Part shown: positions 36,732 through 49,031 of the stretch, one piece after another
How the letters are laid out: every line of letters starts with the position of its first letter
Position numbering within the stretch: position 1 is the first letter of the stretch
Assembly (NCBI RefSeq): GCF_019175345.1
Contig: NZ_CP077717.1
Span: 1,464,001-1,528,000, forward strand
Origin: Saccharolobus shibatae B12
Lineage (GTDB): Archaea; Thermoproteota; Thermoprotei_A; Sulfolobales; Sulfolobaceae
Direction of reading: 5' to 3'
Length of the DNA: 64,000 bases
Position numbers and translations under genes: made by a program
The notes under the pieces: model-generated
What the model was told of the DNA's origin: nothing
What the model saw: the letters and a program-made list of their open reading frames with translations, nothing else
Database searches by the model: none

Positions 36732-37079
36732 TCATAAGGGGTCTTTTTTGGGTCTAATGACAAGGAAAATCGCTAAGGCTAAGAACGCTATACTGACTGC
36801 TAATATTTCGGGCCAGAGATTGGCATAGGGTGGGTGAATGTATGTTGTCTCTGCTGTTACTGTTTGTCCCGAGGGCTCAACAGTAACTGTTTCAGGCCCT
36901 TGCGGTGTTTGGACTGTAACTGTAGCCGGTAGTTGAACCTTTTCAGAGAAGAATATTATTAACGGTAGATGAACAGTTGTAGTTGTTACTGTTTTTATCG
37001 TATGATCTATTGAGTGCAGATAAAATGTCACACCGAGAAGGACTAGAGCTGCCATTAATATTAAAATTGCTTTCCTCAT
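36732..37079 (-). CDS. Small membrane protein with PPYANLWPE motif
   Basis: 115 residues. An N-terminal hydrophobic helix (AILILMAALVLLGVTFYL) is followed by a Thr/Val-rich extracytoplasmic segment (TVTVQTPQGPETVTVEPSGQ). PPYANLWPEILAVSIAFLAL then leads into a second helix, ending RPKKDPL. The P-P-x-Y-x-x-x-x-P-E element before the last helix is shared with the genes at 37133, 37661 and 38424, which defines a family. Function unknown. It is the last gene of a one-strand cassette running from 39959. Confidence 0.6.
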   Translation of the reverse strand: MRKAILILMAALVLLGVTFYLHSIDHTIKTVTTTTVHLPLIIFFSEKVQLPATVTVQTPQGPETVTVEPSGQTVTAETTYIHPPYANLWPEILAVSIAFLALAIFLVIRPKKDPL

Positions 37080-37132
37080 GTGCTAAAAACATTAACTACA
37101 GTTTATAAAACCTTTCATAAGAGTAGGGAGTT

Positions 37133-37351
37133 TTAAGGATAGCCCCTTAATCTCTTAATAATGCTCCTCAACTCCGGTGAAAAGTAAAAAGTTAATACGG
37201 TAGCTACAATACCCGCTACTATAATAAACTCCGGTAAATATTGTGCATACCAAGGAGGTGGAGGAAGCGGTTGGGCAAATCTAGGTGGTTCACCAGGGAA
37301 AATAGATATATTAGTTATATTCGCCGGCGTGCTATTAACAAAGAAAGCCAT
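37133..37351 (-). CDS. Small single-helix membrane protein, PPWY family
   Basis: 72 residues. A short polar N-terminus with PPRFAQPLPPPPWYAQYLPE is followed by one helix (FIIVAGIVATVLTFYFS) and a basic tail (RSIIKRLRGYP), so N-outside/C-inside topology is likely. It shares the PPWYAxxxPE motif with 37661 and 38424. The paired MITE at 37391-37576 sits just upstream and may separate it from its former neighbours. Confidence 0.55.
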   Translation of the reverse strand: MAFFVNSTPANITNISIFPGEPPRFAQPLPPPPWYAQYLPEFIIVAGIVATVLTFYFSPELRSIIKRLRGYP

Positions 37352-37390
37352 GATTAAAAAAGAAAGAACAGAATAGAAAACATTTTCCTT

Positions 37391-37576
37391 TAGCAGTTGT
37401 TGTTCTACTTTAACGTAACTTAAAGATTTTCATCAAACCTAGTGCATCAACTAAACACATCTCAACTAACCTGAGGAGTTTATCCTCATATTTTTAATTA
37501 ACTAAACACTAAACTAAAAACTTTATCGGTAGTGCCGGGAATTTTGTATTACCGAGGAAAATTAGAACAACTGCTA
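37391..37576. mobile_element. 186-bp MITE (SM2-like), inverse copy
   Basis: Bounded by TAGCAGTTGTTGTTCTACTT and the complement of TAGCAGTTGTTCTAATTTT. TTCCTT directly repeats at 37385-37390 and 37577-37582. Over its length it matches the reverse complement of 15113-15296. It is inserted between two genes of the small-membrane-protein cassette. Confidence 0.75.
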
Positions 37577-37660
37577 TTCCTTATAACCCACATGTAGTAC
37601 CAATTGGATAGGTGAATTGGTATAGGTAGTCCCATCCACCATTGTAGACTTTAAAAAGGG

Positions 37661-38023
37661 CTATTTTCTAAATTTAAGTTTAATCCAGCTGAATATCGCA
37701 ATTCCTAACATTATTATACCTATTGTTAAGACTTCCGGCCATAAGTTAGCATACCAAGGTGGTGGGATTTGTATGTAGTATATGGTCAAAGATGACGAAA
37801 CAGGTATACCAGTTGAACTATTATAAACTTCAATTGGTATTGGTTGTGAACTATTAAGGATTCCATGTACTAACTGAGTAGTTACTGGCTGAAGTGGACA
37901 CATTTTGATTAACGTTCCGTTATCTGTTATTATTTTTACTGCTGGAATTGGTTTATCTACTAACTTAAGCCAAATCCCCGAACCAGAGAAAATAGAACCT
38001 ACAACTGTAAACAGTTTTTTCAT
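37661..38023 (-). CDS. Small membrane protein, PPWY family (copy B)
   Basis: 120 residues. The N-terminal hydrophobic segment (LFTVVGSIFSGSGIWL) is followed by a beta-like extracytoplasmic part with CPLQPVTTQLVHG. PPPWYANLWPEVLTIGIIML runs into the final helix, with basic end KLKFRK. It pairs with the SAQIS-type gene immediately upstream (38061), repeating the arrangement seen at 38424 plus 38649. Function unknown. Confidence 0.55.
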   Translation of the reverse strand: MKKLFTVVGSIFSGSGIWLKLVDKPIPAVKIITDNGTLIKMCPLQPVTTQLVHGILNSSQPIPIEVYNSSTGIPVSSSLTIYYIQIPPPWYANLWPEVLTIGIIMLGIAIFSWIKLKFRK

Positions 38024-38060
38024 ATAAGACAGATTTAAAAAGAGGTAAAAAAGATTTTGC

Positions 38061-38315
38061 TTAATATAGTTGTGACGTCGTGTAGCTTATTTGTGCACTT
38101 CCTCCTATTCTAGCCAAATCGGTATAGGTGTAGGCACCAAGATTTGAGAAAGTCACACTACCGGATATCCATTTAAACCAATTACTTCTTGATGTATATA
38201 TTGGACTCGAGTATTGTGGGCCCACTGAAAACACATCGACGGATGTAGCCGGTTTTCCTTCTATTGTGAAACTTGAGATTGTATATGAGAAGTTTACCGA
38301 TGCATTCGGTAACAT
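38061..38315 (-). CDS. Small Ser/Tyr-rich beta protein (copy B)
   Basis: 84 residues, no membrane helix: FSYTISSFTIEG, YTSRSNWFKWISGSVTFSN, then GGSAQISYTTSQLY at the end. Its C-terminus resembles that of 38649-38864 (SAQISGTLQLSYTE), so the two are diverged duplicates. The frame stays open for 13 more codons upstream of ATG 38315 without another start, so it may be truncated. Function unknown. Confidence 0.5.
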   Translation of the reverse strand: MLPNASVNFSYTISSFTIEGKPATSVDVFSVGPQYSSPIYTSRSNWFKWISGSVTFSNLGAYTYTDLARIGGSAQISYTTSQLY

Positions 38316-38423
38316 GTTGCCTATTGGGTAGTAGAAATAGTTCCGTTGGGAACTAGTGATCTAACTATTATAACGTCATTATTCATTAAGAGTGGGAAAA
38401 AAGAAAATGACATTAAAAGAGAC

Positions 38424-38612
38424 CTAAAATCTCAGATACCTCTTTATCATCCAGCGGAATCTGGGACTCACAAGTACCAAAATTCCTAAAGAGGCTAAAA
38501 CGATCGCTAAGGCAATTTCCGGGGCATACTGAACATACCACGGAGGTGGCGAATAAGGAACAAGCTTAATAGTTTGGTTCATTGGGCCAAAATTAATACC
38601 CGAGGACGCCAT
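38424..38612 (-). CDS. Small single-helix membrane protein, PPWY family (copy A)
   Basis: 62 residues: a polar start, YSPPPWYVQYAPEIALA running into one helix (LAIVLASLGILVLV), then basic MIKRYLRF. It closely parallels 37133-37351 in layout and size. It sits directly downstream of the SAQIS-type gene at 38649, forming pair A of the duplicated unit. Confidence 0.55.
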   Translation of the reverse strand: MASSGINFGPMNQTIKLVPYSPPPWYVQYAPEIALAIVLASLGILVLVSPRFRWMIKRYLRF

Positions 38613-38648
38613 ATAAGAAAAAAAGATTCTTTATAATATACTTTTTCG

Positions 38649-38864
38649 TTAGTCGATATGTGCTAGAACTAATGGTGTTTCTGTGTAACTAAGTTGTAAG
38701 GTTCCCGAGATTTGAGCACTACTACTCGATGTGTAAGCGTTTGCAGAAAATGAAGGGTTACTAGATAACCAAGCAAAAGCCCATGATACATTACTATTAA
38801 TCCAATTATTTGGATCGGATAGTTTGTAACGTATTCCTAGTAGGGCTAGATAGGACTTCCTCAT
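38649..38864 (-). CDS. Small Ser-rich beta protein (copy A)
   Basis: 71 residues: NNWINSNVSWAFAWLSSNPS followed by SSSSAQISGTLQLSYTETPL. No helix, no signal peptide. Diverged duplicate of 38061-38315. Composition (Ser, Asn, Tyr, Trp) suggests a secreted or virion-like beta structure, but no export signal is seen. Function unknown. Confidence 0.5.
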   Translation of the reverse strand: MRKSYLALLGIRYKLSDPNNWINSNVSWAFAWLSSNPSFSANAYTSSSSAQISGTLQLSYTETPLVLAHID

Positions 38865-38903
38865 TGTCAGGGAAAAAGAAGGTAGACTTTAAAAAGGGCT
38901 TAG

Positions 38904-39251
38904 TTAAATGGGTGGGGCGTAGTTAAAGAGAAGGATAAATGTGTTATTTGCATCTATTATTATTGATATTGCGATAAATGGTAGTAATGAAAGCCACTTA
39001 TACTTACCTACCTTAAATAGGTCGAAGAGCCTTGTATACCAATAGACTCCGGTGAAAAACAGAAGTTTTATGGATATTACCATCATTAACGCTAAAATAA
39101 GCGAGATATGACCTTCGTAATAATAATAGTACCATATAAAGTAGTTCTCTTCAAACGTCATATTTCCTTTCCACCAATATAATACAGATAATATGACGTC
39201 ATAGACGTTAAGTAGGATGAAGAGAATCCATACTATTTTAAGGATTCTCAT
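38904..39251 (-). CDS. Small polytopic membrane protein (copy 1)
   Basis: About 115 residues with four hydrophobic helices. It starts MRILKIVWILFILLNVYDVI and contains SLILALMMVISIKLLFFTG and YWYTRLFDLFKVGKYKWL. It is paralogous in layout to 39630-39959: a short basic start, N-x-x-D in helix 1, and a K-rich loop before the last helix. The two also share a 24-bp upstream sequence. ATG 39251 is chosen because the extra TTG codon at 39254 adds nothing. Function unknown. Confidence 0.55.
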   Translation of the reverse strand: MRILKIVWILFILLNVYDVILSVLYWWKGNMTFEENYFIWYYYYYEGHISLILALMMVISIKLLFFTGVYWYTRLFDLFKVGKYKWLSLLPFIAISIIIDANNTFILLFNYAPPI

Positions 39252-39271
39252 CAACTTTCACCTAACTAACG

Positions 39272-39295
39272 CAGATATTATGTTTTTTGCAAACA
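39272..39295 (-). promoter_or_regulatory. 24-bp promoter box shared by two membrane-protein genes (copy 1)
   Basis: Minus-strand TGTTTGCAAAAAACATAATA plus TCTG is identical at 39272-39295 and 39980-40003, each ending about 21 bp before an ATG and followed by a similar GTTAGGT stretch. It marks a duplicated promoter. Confidence 0.6.
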
Positions 39296-39330
39296 CGACT
39301 CAGCACGAGATTAGGTGACTATTAAAACCG

Positions 39331-39534
39331 TCATCTTCCTCTCTTCTTCTTCACCTCACGAAATACATCGAATAAGGTAAGGGAAATCAAAATCAATGCC
39401 ATTGATATGAGAACAATGGAAATAAGAAAACCTTCTTGTGGGAAACTGGTGGGTTGTTGAGGCGTAGTGAAAAAAGTTCCAAACGGTGTACCGTTAGTTG
39501 AAAGATTTCCGTATGATATAGTGATAGTTTGCAT
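39331..39534 (-). CDS. Small single-helix membrane protein
   Basis: About 67 residues from ATG 39534: a polar N-terminus (TISYGNLSTNGTPFGTFFTT and a PQQPTSFPQE run), one helix (LISIVLISMALILISLTLF), then basic REVKKKRGR. Same N-out/C-in layout as the PPWY proteins, but the motif itself is absent (SFPQEG instead). Function unknown. Confidence 0.5.
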   Translation of the reverse strand: MQTITISYGNLSTNGTPFGTFFTTPQQPTSFPQEGFLISIVLISMALILISLTLFDVFREVKKKRGR

Positions 39535-39629
39535 CGAAAACAAACTTCAAATAAAAAATAAAAAATCTTATCCAAAGAGTAGCATTTGAAAAGGCATAGT
39601 TCAAAGCCATTTATGGAATTAAAAAAGCC

Positions 39630-39959
39630 TTAAAGAATAGTAGACAAACGTGGCAAAATAAATATTTCGTAAATTACAAGGAGTAATGAGACAGATGCCA
39701 GAATTTTAAGTATTAAGGTTTTTGAGCGGGGGAAGAACTTCGTATCCCAGTAGGTAAGGCTTAATCCTATTATTTTAAGACTAATAAGATCAGGTAGCAC
39801 AAGAACTCCATTATCTTCAACTATCTTCGCTATAGGAGCCACTTCAACGAAACCGCCGGTTATTGCGATATATCCAGTATACAAACCGTAACTGCAGAGC
39901 AAATCGATAATATTACAAATAATTATAATAAGCCAAAGAGTCCTTACCCCTAACCTCAT
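39630..39959 (-). CDS. Small polytopic membrane protein (copy 2)
   Basis: About 109 residues, three or four helices (TLWLIIIICNIIDLLCSYGL, LILKILASVSLLLVIYEIFI). A conserved N-x-x-D in helix 1 and a charged loop DTKFFPRSKT before the last helix parallel copy 1 at 38904. It is the first gene of the cassette, preceded by the same 24-bp box at 39980-40003. Function unknown. Confidence 0.55.
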   Translation of the reverse strand: MRLGVRTLWLIIIICNIIDLLCSYGLYTGYIAITGGFVEVAPIAKIVEDNGVLVLPDLISLKIIGLSLTYWDTKFFPRSKTLILKILASVSLLLVIYEIFILPRLSTIL

Positions 39960-39979
39960 CACAAATTACCTAACTTACC

Positions 39980-40003
39980 CAGATATTATGTTTTTTGCAA
40001 ACA
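39980..40003 (-). promoter_or_regulatory. 24-bp promoter box shared by two membrane-protein genes (copy 2)
   Basis: Exact copy of 39272-39295. It lies about 21 bp before ATG 39959. Confidence 0.6.
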
Positions 40004-40154
40004 TTGTCAGTATTGAATCCATTGAAGCAAACTCCTTACCTTAGACGGTACACTTTCCTCTGGGAATTCACGCAAAACTAGAGAATGAGCAAACGGGATG
40101 TTCTCATGCAATCATCTTATTCGATATCTATTAGTAAAATTATATCAGATTTTC

Positions 40155-40299
40155 ACTAATATTCTCTACTCCCTTCCGGTAAGCCTCATCCAAGGGAGTA
40201 ATCTCCCTTGAATAGATTACAAGGTACATGACGTTCAACAAGGCAAGACTATACTCAACCGTCCTCTCACTCCTATTAACCTAGTATCTTAGCAAGTGT
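40155..40299 (-). pseudogene. C-terminal coding remnant
   Basis: Minus-strand codons give VNRSERTVEYSLALLNVMYL, then VIYSREITPLDEAYRKGVEN, and a stop. The amphipathic helical pattern looks coding but has no start in frame and no confident family. It is probably the tail of a gene broken by the TnpB-like fragment next to it. Confidence 0.35.
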
Positions 40300-40809
40300 T
40301 TACCCGTGGCGTAACTTATGCTTACTTTTTATTACTTCTAATTCCGTCACGGGCACACCTCTTAAGGGATCATACACCTTTACCCTTAACTCATTGGAGC
40401 TAGTCGAGGGAAACACCACTACCCTCCCATCCACCTTTCTCACAATGTTTAGAGGTGCAATTGAGTCCCTCTCCAATAAAACATTCCCACCGTCTAAATA
40501 TCTAGCATTCACTTTAACCACTTTAATACCCCTACCCTCGTGAGCAGTGCCCGTCATCATGTAGGGGTTAAAAACCTTAATAATCTTCTCGACAACTTGC
40601 CTACCCTTCTTCAGCCTCTCACCGTTAAATTGGTTAATTGACGAAGTGTAAGCCTCAGAGACCTCCTCAACGTCTATTGGCTGTGCATTAAGCATCTCCA
40701 CGAAATTAATAACACTCCATTGATGAATCCTATGCTTAAGCCCACTGCTTTTGTTCTTTTCCATCCTCTTATTATCAACAAGAAGAAGAGATAAGTAAAT
40801 CTTCTTCAT
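40300..40809 (-). pseudogene. TnpB-like (IS200/IS605) C-terminal fragment
   Basis: About 169 residues. KHRIHQWSVINFVEMLNAQP, then EVSEAYTSSI, matches the C-terminal core of TnpB, where a helix and strand precede the YTS motif of the RuvC region. The rest (EGRGIKVVKVNARYLDGGNV) fits the same domain. The first RuvC catalytic block and the zinc finger are missing, so it cannot be an active nuclease. It is a remnant. Confidence 0.5.
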
Positions 40810-40823
40810 TCTTTCTTTTTTAA

Positions 40824-41366
40824 CTAAAATATTATCTCCTTAGCCTTCTTTACAAGTTCGACAACCTCATTGAAAATATCTTCAAATACCTCCTTAGGTA
40901 AATGCGATTCGTAAAAGTTCTTATGTAGTTGATCGGCAAAGGCTAATAGGTCAACAAATAGCTGGTAAGGTTTTATTAAAGTGCCATCTGATAGTCTAAT
41001 TTGCTTTTTCTTTTCGACATTACTTGCGATGAAATTATATAAATCGTAATGACTCCAATGAGATAACATTATTCCCTTATTAGCAGCATATACTTTTATC
41101 AACGCTGTAACTGCTCCCCACAATTTCTCTCCACCTTGTCTATCCCTTAATTTTATAGCTTCCTCATAATATTCTTCAAAAATCTTTTTGTAAATTTCAA
41201 TACGTTGTCTAGGGTCCTTATCTAAATTTTTAATCTCGTCCATAATGTCATCCCTGCTCCATCCCGTTTCGTATGATAGACTTTTAATTAGAGAGAGGTC
41301 GTAGTCACTAAGCTTTTCCTTTTTATTTAACTTATCGTAGAGCTTAACTACTTCTGGGGAATTCAC
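40824..41366 (-). CDS. PaREP1/HEPN-like helical protein
   Basis: 180 residues, almost all helical: EIYKKIFEEYYEEAIKLRDR, then GGEKLWGAVTALIKVYAANK, then the polar helix around SHYDLYNFIASNV. The 'eaee.l..gdy.qA.EKlWgA..a.ik..A' pattern matches the crenarchaeal PaREP1/PaREP8 family, a HEPN-like four-helix bundle. HEPN proteins often serve as RNases or RNase partners in toxin-antitoxin and CRISPR-linked loci. A canonical RxxxxH is not evident, so catalysis is uncertain. It lies between the TnpB-like fragment and the type III-D operon. Confidence 0.6.
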   Translation of the reverse strand: MNSPEVVKLYDKLNKKEKLSDYDLSLIKSLSYETGWSRDDIMDEIKNLDKDPRQRIEIYKKIFEEYYEEAIKLRDRQGGEKLWGAVTALIKVYAANKGIMLSHWSHYDLYNFIASNVEKKKQIRLSDGTLIKPYQLFVDLLAFADQLHKNFYESHLPKEVFEDIFNEVVELVKKAKEIIF

Positions 41367-42444
41367 AATTTTAACTTATCATTTAAGCCTTAAATATTTT
41401 GACTCGAGGGTGGTCGATAATTTCATTTATTTGAAATTTGGTTAAAATTCCCTTAGAGTCTTCTCTTTTAAAATCTCCGATTAACAATAAAGATTTTTGA
41501 ACATGATTAAAATCACAATATAATCACTTTATTAGCTGTTAAATCTTTTGGTGAATTGAAACTAGATTTATATTTTATATGATTTATACCGAATTAACAA
41601 AATTGATTGCCTTACTCTTTGACTCATTATCCAAGGTTAAAGAGCTATAACATTTTTTCGTATTTTGGCTTATTAGCCATATAGGCTAATAATTCGTTTA
41701 TGTCCATATCAACAGGCTTTTCAACGAATTCTCTAACCTCTCTCTATCTCATTTTCACGTAATATATAAGCATAATATATCTTAACGTAGCCAATGATAG
41801 CGTTAGCGTATTTTATTTCCGTCTCTACTACTTCTATTACATCTGTCCTCTTACCTCATTTATTTCCTCTTCGAATCGTAAACTGCGGTACCCAATGTTG
41901 CACTCGTAATAAAGAAAAGGATTAATTGGAATCCTTTAAGAGGTCTAACGTTAACAACTAATCGTATTCTTTCCAGACCTTATCGTTGTAATTGTAGTAC
42001 TTACTCTTCGTTTATGTCATATGAGTGCGACCTACTAGCAAATCGTCTTCACCACTATTCTCCTCTTTATACCTCAATATGACGACACTATCGGCTAAGA
42101 CAGATATGGCGTATTTTTCAGCACTACTTATTCCGGAGGTAGTTCTTGAGAAAGGCTTTTAAGTTCTCAATTATCAAAACTTCCTTCTTCTAATTCACTT
42201 CTCAACAAATTGACTAGGCTTTTCATGCGGTTAGACTATCTTGAGGAGGCTCAGTATAGATAGTCAAATTCCTACCTCTTAAGACACTGGATAAGCCAGC
42301 TATTAACTTTTTTAGATAATAGGTCAATTCGTGTATGTTCTAACGAAAAACAATTGAGAATGTAATTAATAGCTGAGATTAACATATGACTTTCGCACTG
42401 AGAGATAACTTTTACAAATTCATTAAAAATGAAAAGACTAATAC
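41367..42444. other. 1.1-kb decayed coding region downstream of the III-D operon
   Basis: No intact gene. Minus-strand relics are visible. At about 41645-41830, EIKYANAIIGYVKIYYAYIL then REFVEKPVDMDINELLAYMA are split by a frameshift. At about 42012-42230, MKSLVNLLRSELEEGSFDN then SSAEKYAISVLADSVVILRY resemble the end of a KaiC/RadA-like ATPase, with stops and a frameshift. It marks repeated gene loss at the island edge. Confidence 0.4.
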
Positions 42445-43203
<759 letters not shown>

Positions 43204-43204
43204 T

Positions 43205-44115
43205 CTAGCTCACCTTATCAAGTAATGACTTCAAGTCCGATATTCTAAACATGAAATTTAGACCCGCCGGCATTATGCTCTTCTCGTTATTAAAGCTTTC
43301 AACGTAAATTAGGGAACCCTCCCTCAAGGTCTCAAAAACGGGTTTTTGACCACTAAAACTGTCCGCCGTAAACCAGCCAGAATACATGGACTTGTCCCCT
43401 ATAATGTGCTTAGCCTTAAAGAACGTTTTTCCAAATAGTGATATCACACAAGGCGATAGACAATATAATAACCCCTTCGACTGATCCAATGACACTTCCT
43501 TAACCTTTTCAATATTTACAATCTTATTGCCCCTATTTTTCCCTCTACCAATCTTTATTATCTTAACAGTATCAATAACTTCAGAGTCTGAAGCAATGGC
43601 CCACATTTCATCGAAGTGTTTGTACTCATAAGCGAACAACATTCCCTTGTATGACGATATTGATGTCTTATCGATGGCAACATGCATTTGAATGGTGGAT
43701 TTACTCGAAAATCCCTTGTATTTATTCTCCTTCTCACTTTCCCCCTCGTAAGTTATTAAAGATCCGATTTTCGGTTTAGGATTTTTACCTTCTATTTCTA
43801 ATTTCATAATTTCCTCAATTGGTCTATTGGCCTCAAACTCCTTTTCCTTCTTCTCAAGTACCTTTTTAACCTCAATGAATTCATCACCCTTCCTCTCAGT
43901 AGCTGGACTGAAATAATGAGTTGGTGCAGTCCTAATTGGATAAGCTGGAGAGACGTAAAAGTTCTCGTCGATCTTCCCCGTTTGATTAAAATATTCAGCT
44001 AGAATAGCCCCTCTAAGAGTTGTTGAAGGAATGTAGTTTGTAATGGAGAAATAGTAATTCCTAATTTTCCTCATTTGGGTTGTTATATAACCGTTAACCT
44101 TTAACTTTATTAACA

Positions 44116-44119
<4 letters not shown>
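43205..44119 (-). CDS. csx10: Csx10/Cas5-like subunit, type III-D
   Basis: 304 residues. The start GYITTQMRKIRNYYFSITNY and STTLRGAILAEYF, then KAKHIIGDKSMYSGWFTADS with SGQKPVFETLREGSLIYV, match Csx10, the Cas5-type protein that defines subtype III-D and caps the crRNA 5' handle beside Cas10. It overlaps both neighbours within the operon (4 bp upstream) and lies two genes below cas10, the expected place. The assignment rests on motif pattern. Confidence 0.75.
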
Positions 44120-47228
<3,109 letters not shown>

Positions 47229-47229
47229 C

Positions 47230-47394
47230 TTACCCCTTATTGTACCTCACCTCCATCTCAATATACCTTACCCCATTACATTCAATTCTCTTCATATTAC
47301 CTTCCTCGCTTTCATTACAATTCAACTCATATAGGTAATCCTTGCCGGGTTTACATTCCTCTATGTATAAATCATATCTAATACACTTCTTCAT
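47230..47394 (-). CDS. 54-residue unknown protein between cas7 and cas10
   Basis: MKKCIRYDLYIEECKPGKDY...: short, charged, with three Cys and predicted beta strands, lying between the stop of a cas7 (47396) and the start of cas10 (47228) with one-base gaps on both sides. The tight fit supports a real gene in the operon. It could be a small structural subunit or a Cas10 regulator. No family recognised. The frame is open upstream to 47439 inside cas7, but ATG 47394 is preferred. Confidence 0.6.
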   Translation of the reverse strand: MKKCIRYDLYIEECKPGKDYLYELNCNESEEGNMKRIECNGVRYIEMEVRYNKG

Positions 47395-47395
47395 T

Positions 47396-48214
47396 TTACC
47401 ACTCCTCATTAATATTTCTCGGATTGAATTGTTTAACAAAATCAGAAATATATTTATTACATTCCGTTGGAGAAGTTTTCAAACTGAATCTAACCCTTCC
47501 AAACTTCCTATCAGCGAACTTGAACCTACCCAACAACATAACCTTAGAGCTACTACAATCTCTAATGAAGCCAAAACCATATAGCAACATTCCAAGCTCA
47601 ACGGAATTTAGAGATTTATATACAACTCTTCCAGTGAAAATTGAACCCTTAGTGGCGACTTCGTAATCCCTACCCATTACGTTAAAGTAATCCACTTTAC
47701 CAGAGGTCATCACGAAATCGCTAAACGATACCCTACTGGCTAACCCCGTATTGCCTAACAAATCGCACACTGGACAAACTTGCGGAAATTTATCAACGTC
47801 AAACTTATCACTACCCCTATTGGGATCAGGGTTGAAAATCCTCTTGTATGTTGCGGAGGATGAAGTAGCTTGACCAGTAACTATGTAACATGAACCCGGT
47901 ACAGATAATTCCAGCCTACTCCTAACCATTCCCTTAATGGTTGATCCCGGGATAACAACTCTATCCTTTTCTTTAACCATCAGAAAAGCTACTCTTGAGA
48001 AGTACTGAGCAACATTAGGTATTTTATTTCCCTTTAAGTACTCGTCAACCAATTGTCTAACGTCACTAACACTCTTCATTATCTCCACATCATACTTTCC
48101 GGAACCCACGTGTAAGTAGTCGGAAACTACAGCAAACTGTAACTCAATCACTCCCTCTAAACCCTTTTTATCTCTGGGAGTGTAATCACTTCTTCGGATA
48201 GGGGATCTTTGCAC
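47396..48214 (-). CDS. Cas7-group RAMP subunit, type III-D
   Basis: 272 residues. [17 protein letters not shown] near residue 88-104 is the RAMP motif, unusually far from the N-terminus because of an insertion (residues about 35-80). [20 protein letters not shown] is the Cys/zinc loop. No Asp aligned to the Csm3 catalytic position is obvious in [11 protein letters not shown], so this subunit may be non-cleaving. It overlaps the upstream cas7 by 29 bp. Confidence 0.85.
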   Translation of the reverse strand: MQRSPIRRSDYTPRDKKGLEGVIELQFAVVSDYLHVGSGKYDVEIMKSVSDVRQLVDEYLKGNKIPNVAQYFSRVAFLMVKEKDRVVIPGSTIKGMVRSRLELSVPGSCYIVTGQATSSSATYKRIFNPDPNRGSDKFDVDKFPQVCPVCDLLGNTGLASRVSFSDFVMTSGKVDYFNVMGRDYEVATKGSIFTGRVVYKSLNSVELGMLLYGFGFIRDCSSSKVMLLGRFKFADRKFGRVRFSLKTSPTECNKYISDFVKQFNPRNINEEW

Positions 48215-49031
48215 TATTGAAAACCTCCATGAAGGGTTTCATTTTTTCGAAAAACTTATTTCCATCTTCCTCTTCTAACCCACTCATATCCTTTACTGCA
48301 ATATCCTCATCCCCAATCTTCTTTTCTCCTACGTCAGTGAACTTAACCTTACCAAACCTCACAAAACCGAAACCTCTACTCTTATGTCCTCCGACTTGCG
48401 TAAATCCGTCGTGAACATTCTTCATTATCGTAACCAAGTAACCAATAGCGTAATTAGGTAAATTATAGCCAATCATCTTGAAACTGAACTTCGATCCCGT
48501 CTCAACGTATTCCACAGTAACTAAAGCCCTTCTAGCTACAGCACCCTCGCTTCTACTAATCGCTATCATTGACCTGGTATTCAATGAGTAGCTAATGGGA
48601 AGCGAATCCAGAAATCTCACGGCACCTATGACGCTCATTGTCCCAAAAACTTTACAGTTCAAGCAAGTATAGTCCCAAAACACCCTTAACGCTTCATTGA
48701 TATTTCCCCTCAATCCCCTTTCGAATTCCCTCTCCATTTCATTATTGTTCAGACAGTAATCCTTTCCTATACCGCTACAAACCACCATATTTCTTAACCT
48801 TAAAATCCTTTCTCCAGTAGATCTGAATATCCCCTTCCACGATGATCCTGGAATTAGCGGTTTACCTTCCGCATCCTTTAGAATGGAATCCCTTGCTATG
48901 GAAGCTGGATCAAAACTCTCCCTACCTCCCCCAATCCTCAAAGGAGATTGGGTTTCCACTATACCTTCAATAATTGTAGTCCTCTTTATCACACTTTTAT
49001 TAATAAAGGAATAGTTAACCATTGCCTCCAA
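48186..49031 (-). CDS. Cas7-group RAMP subunit, type III-D
   Basis: 281 residues. [17 protein letters not shown] then [20 protein letters not shown] and WKGIFRST form the RNA-binding and cleavage loop, with an Asp aligned to Csm3 D33. [16 protein letters not shown] is the zinc loop, and the Gly-rich end is [18 protein letters not shown] charged C-terminal tail of about 40 residues ([20 protein letters not shown]) is an extra. Overlaps neighbours by 17 and 29 bp. Confidence 0.87.
   Translation of the reverse strand: MEAMVNYSFINKSVIKRTTIIEGIVETQSPLRIGGGRESFDPASIARDSILKDAEGKPLIPGSSWKGIFRSTGERILRLRNMVVCSGIGKDYCLNNNEMEREFERGLRGNINEALRVFWDYTCLNCKVFGTMSVIGAVRFLDSLPISYSLNTRSMIAISRSEGAVARRALVTVEYVETGSKFSFKMIGYNLPNYAIGYLVTIMKNVHDGFTQVGGHKSRGFGFVRFGKVKFTDVGEKKIGDEDIAVKDMSGLEEEDGNKFFEKMKPFMEVFNSAKIPYPKK

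Noticed and set aside
39630-39959. PPxY-type late-domain function for the PPWY motifs of the neighbouring cassette
   Set aside because: The motif formally matches the eukaryotic viral PPxY late domain, but archaea lack the WW-domain partners, so the similarity is treated as coincidence.
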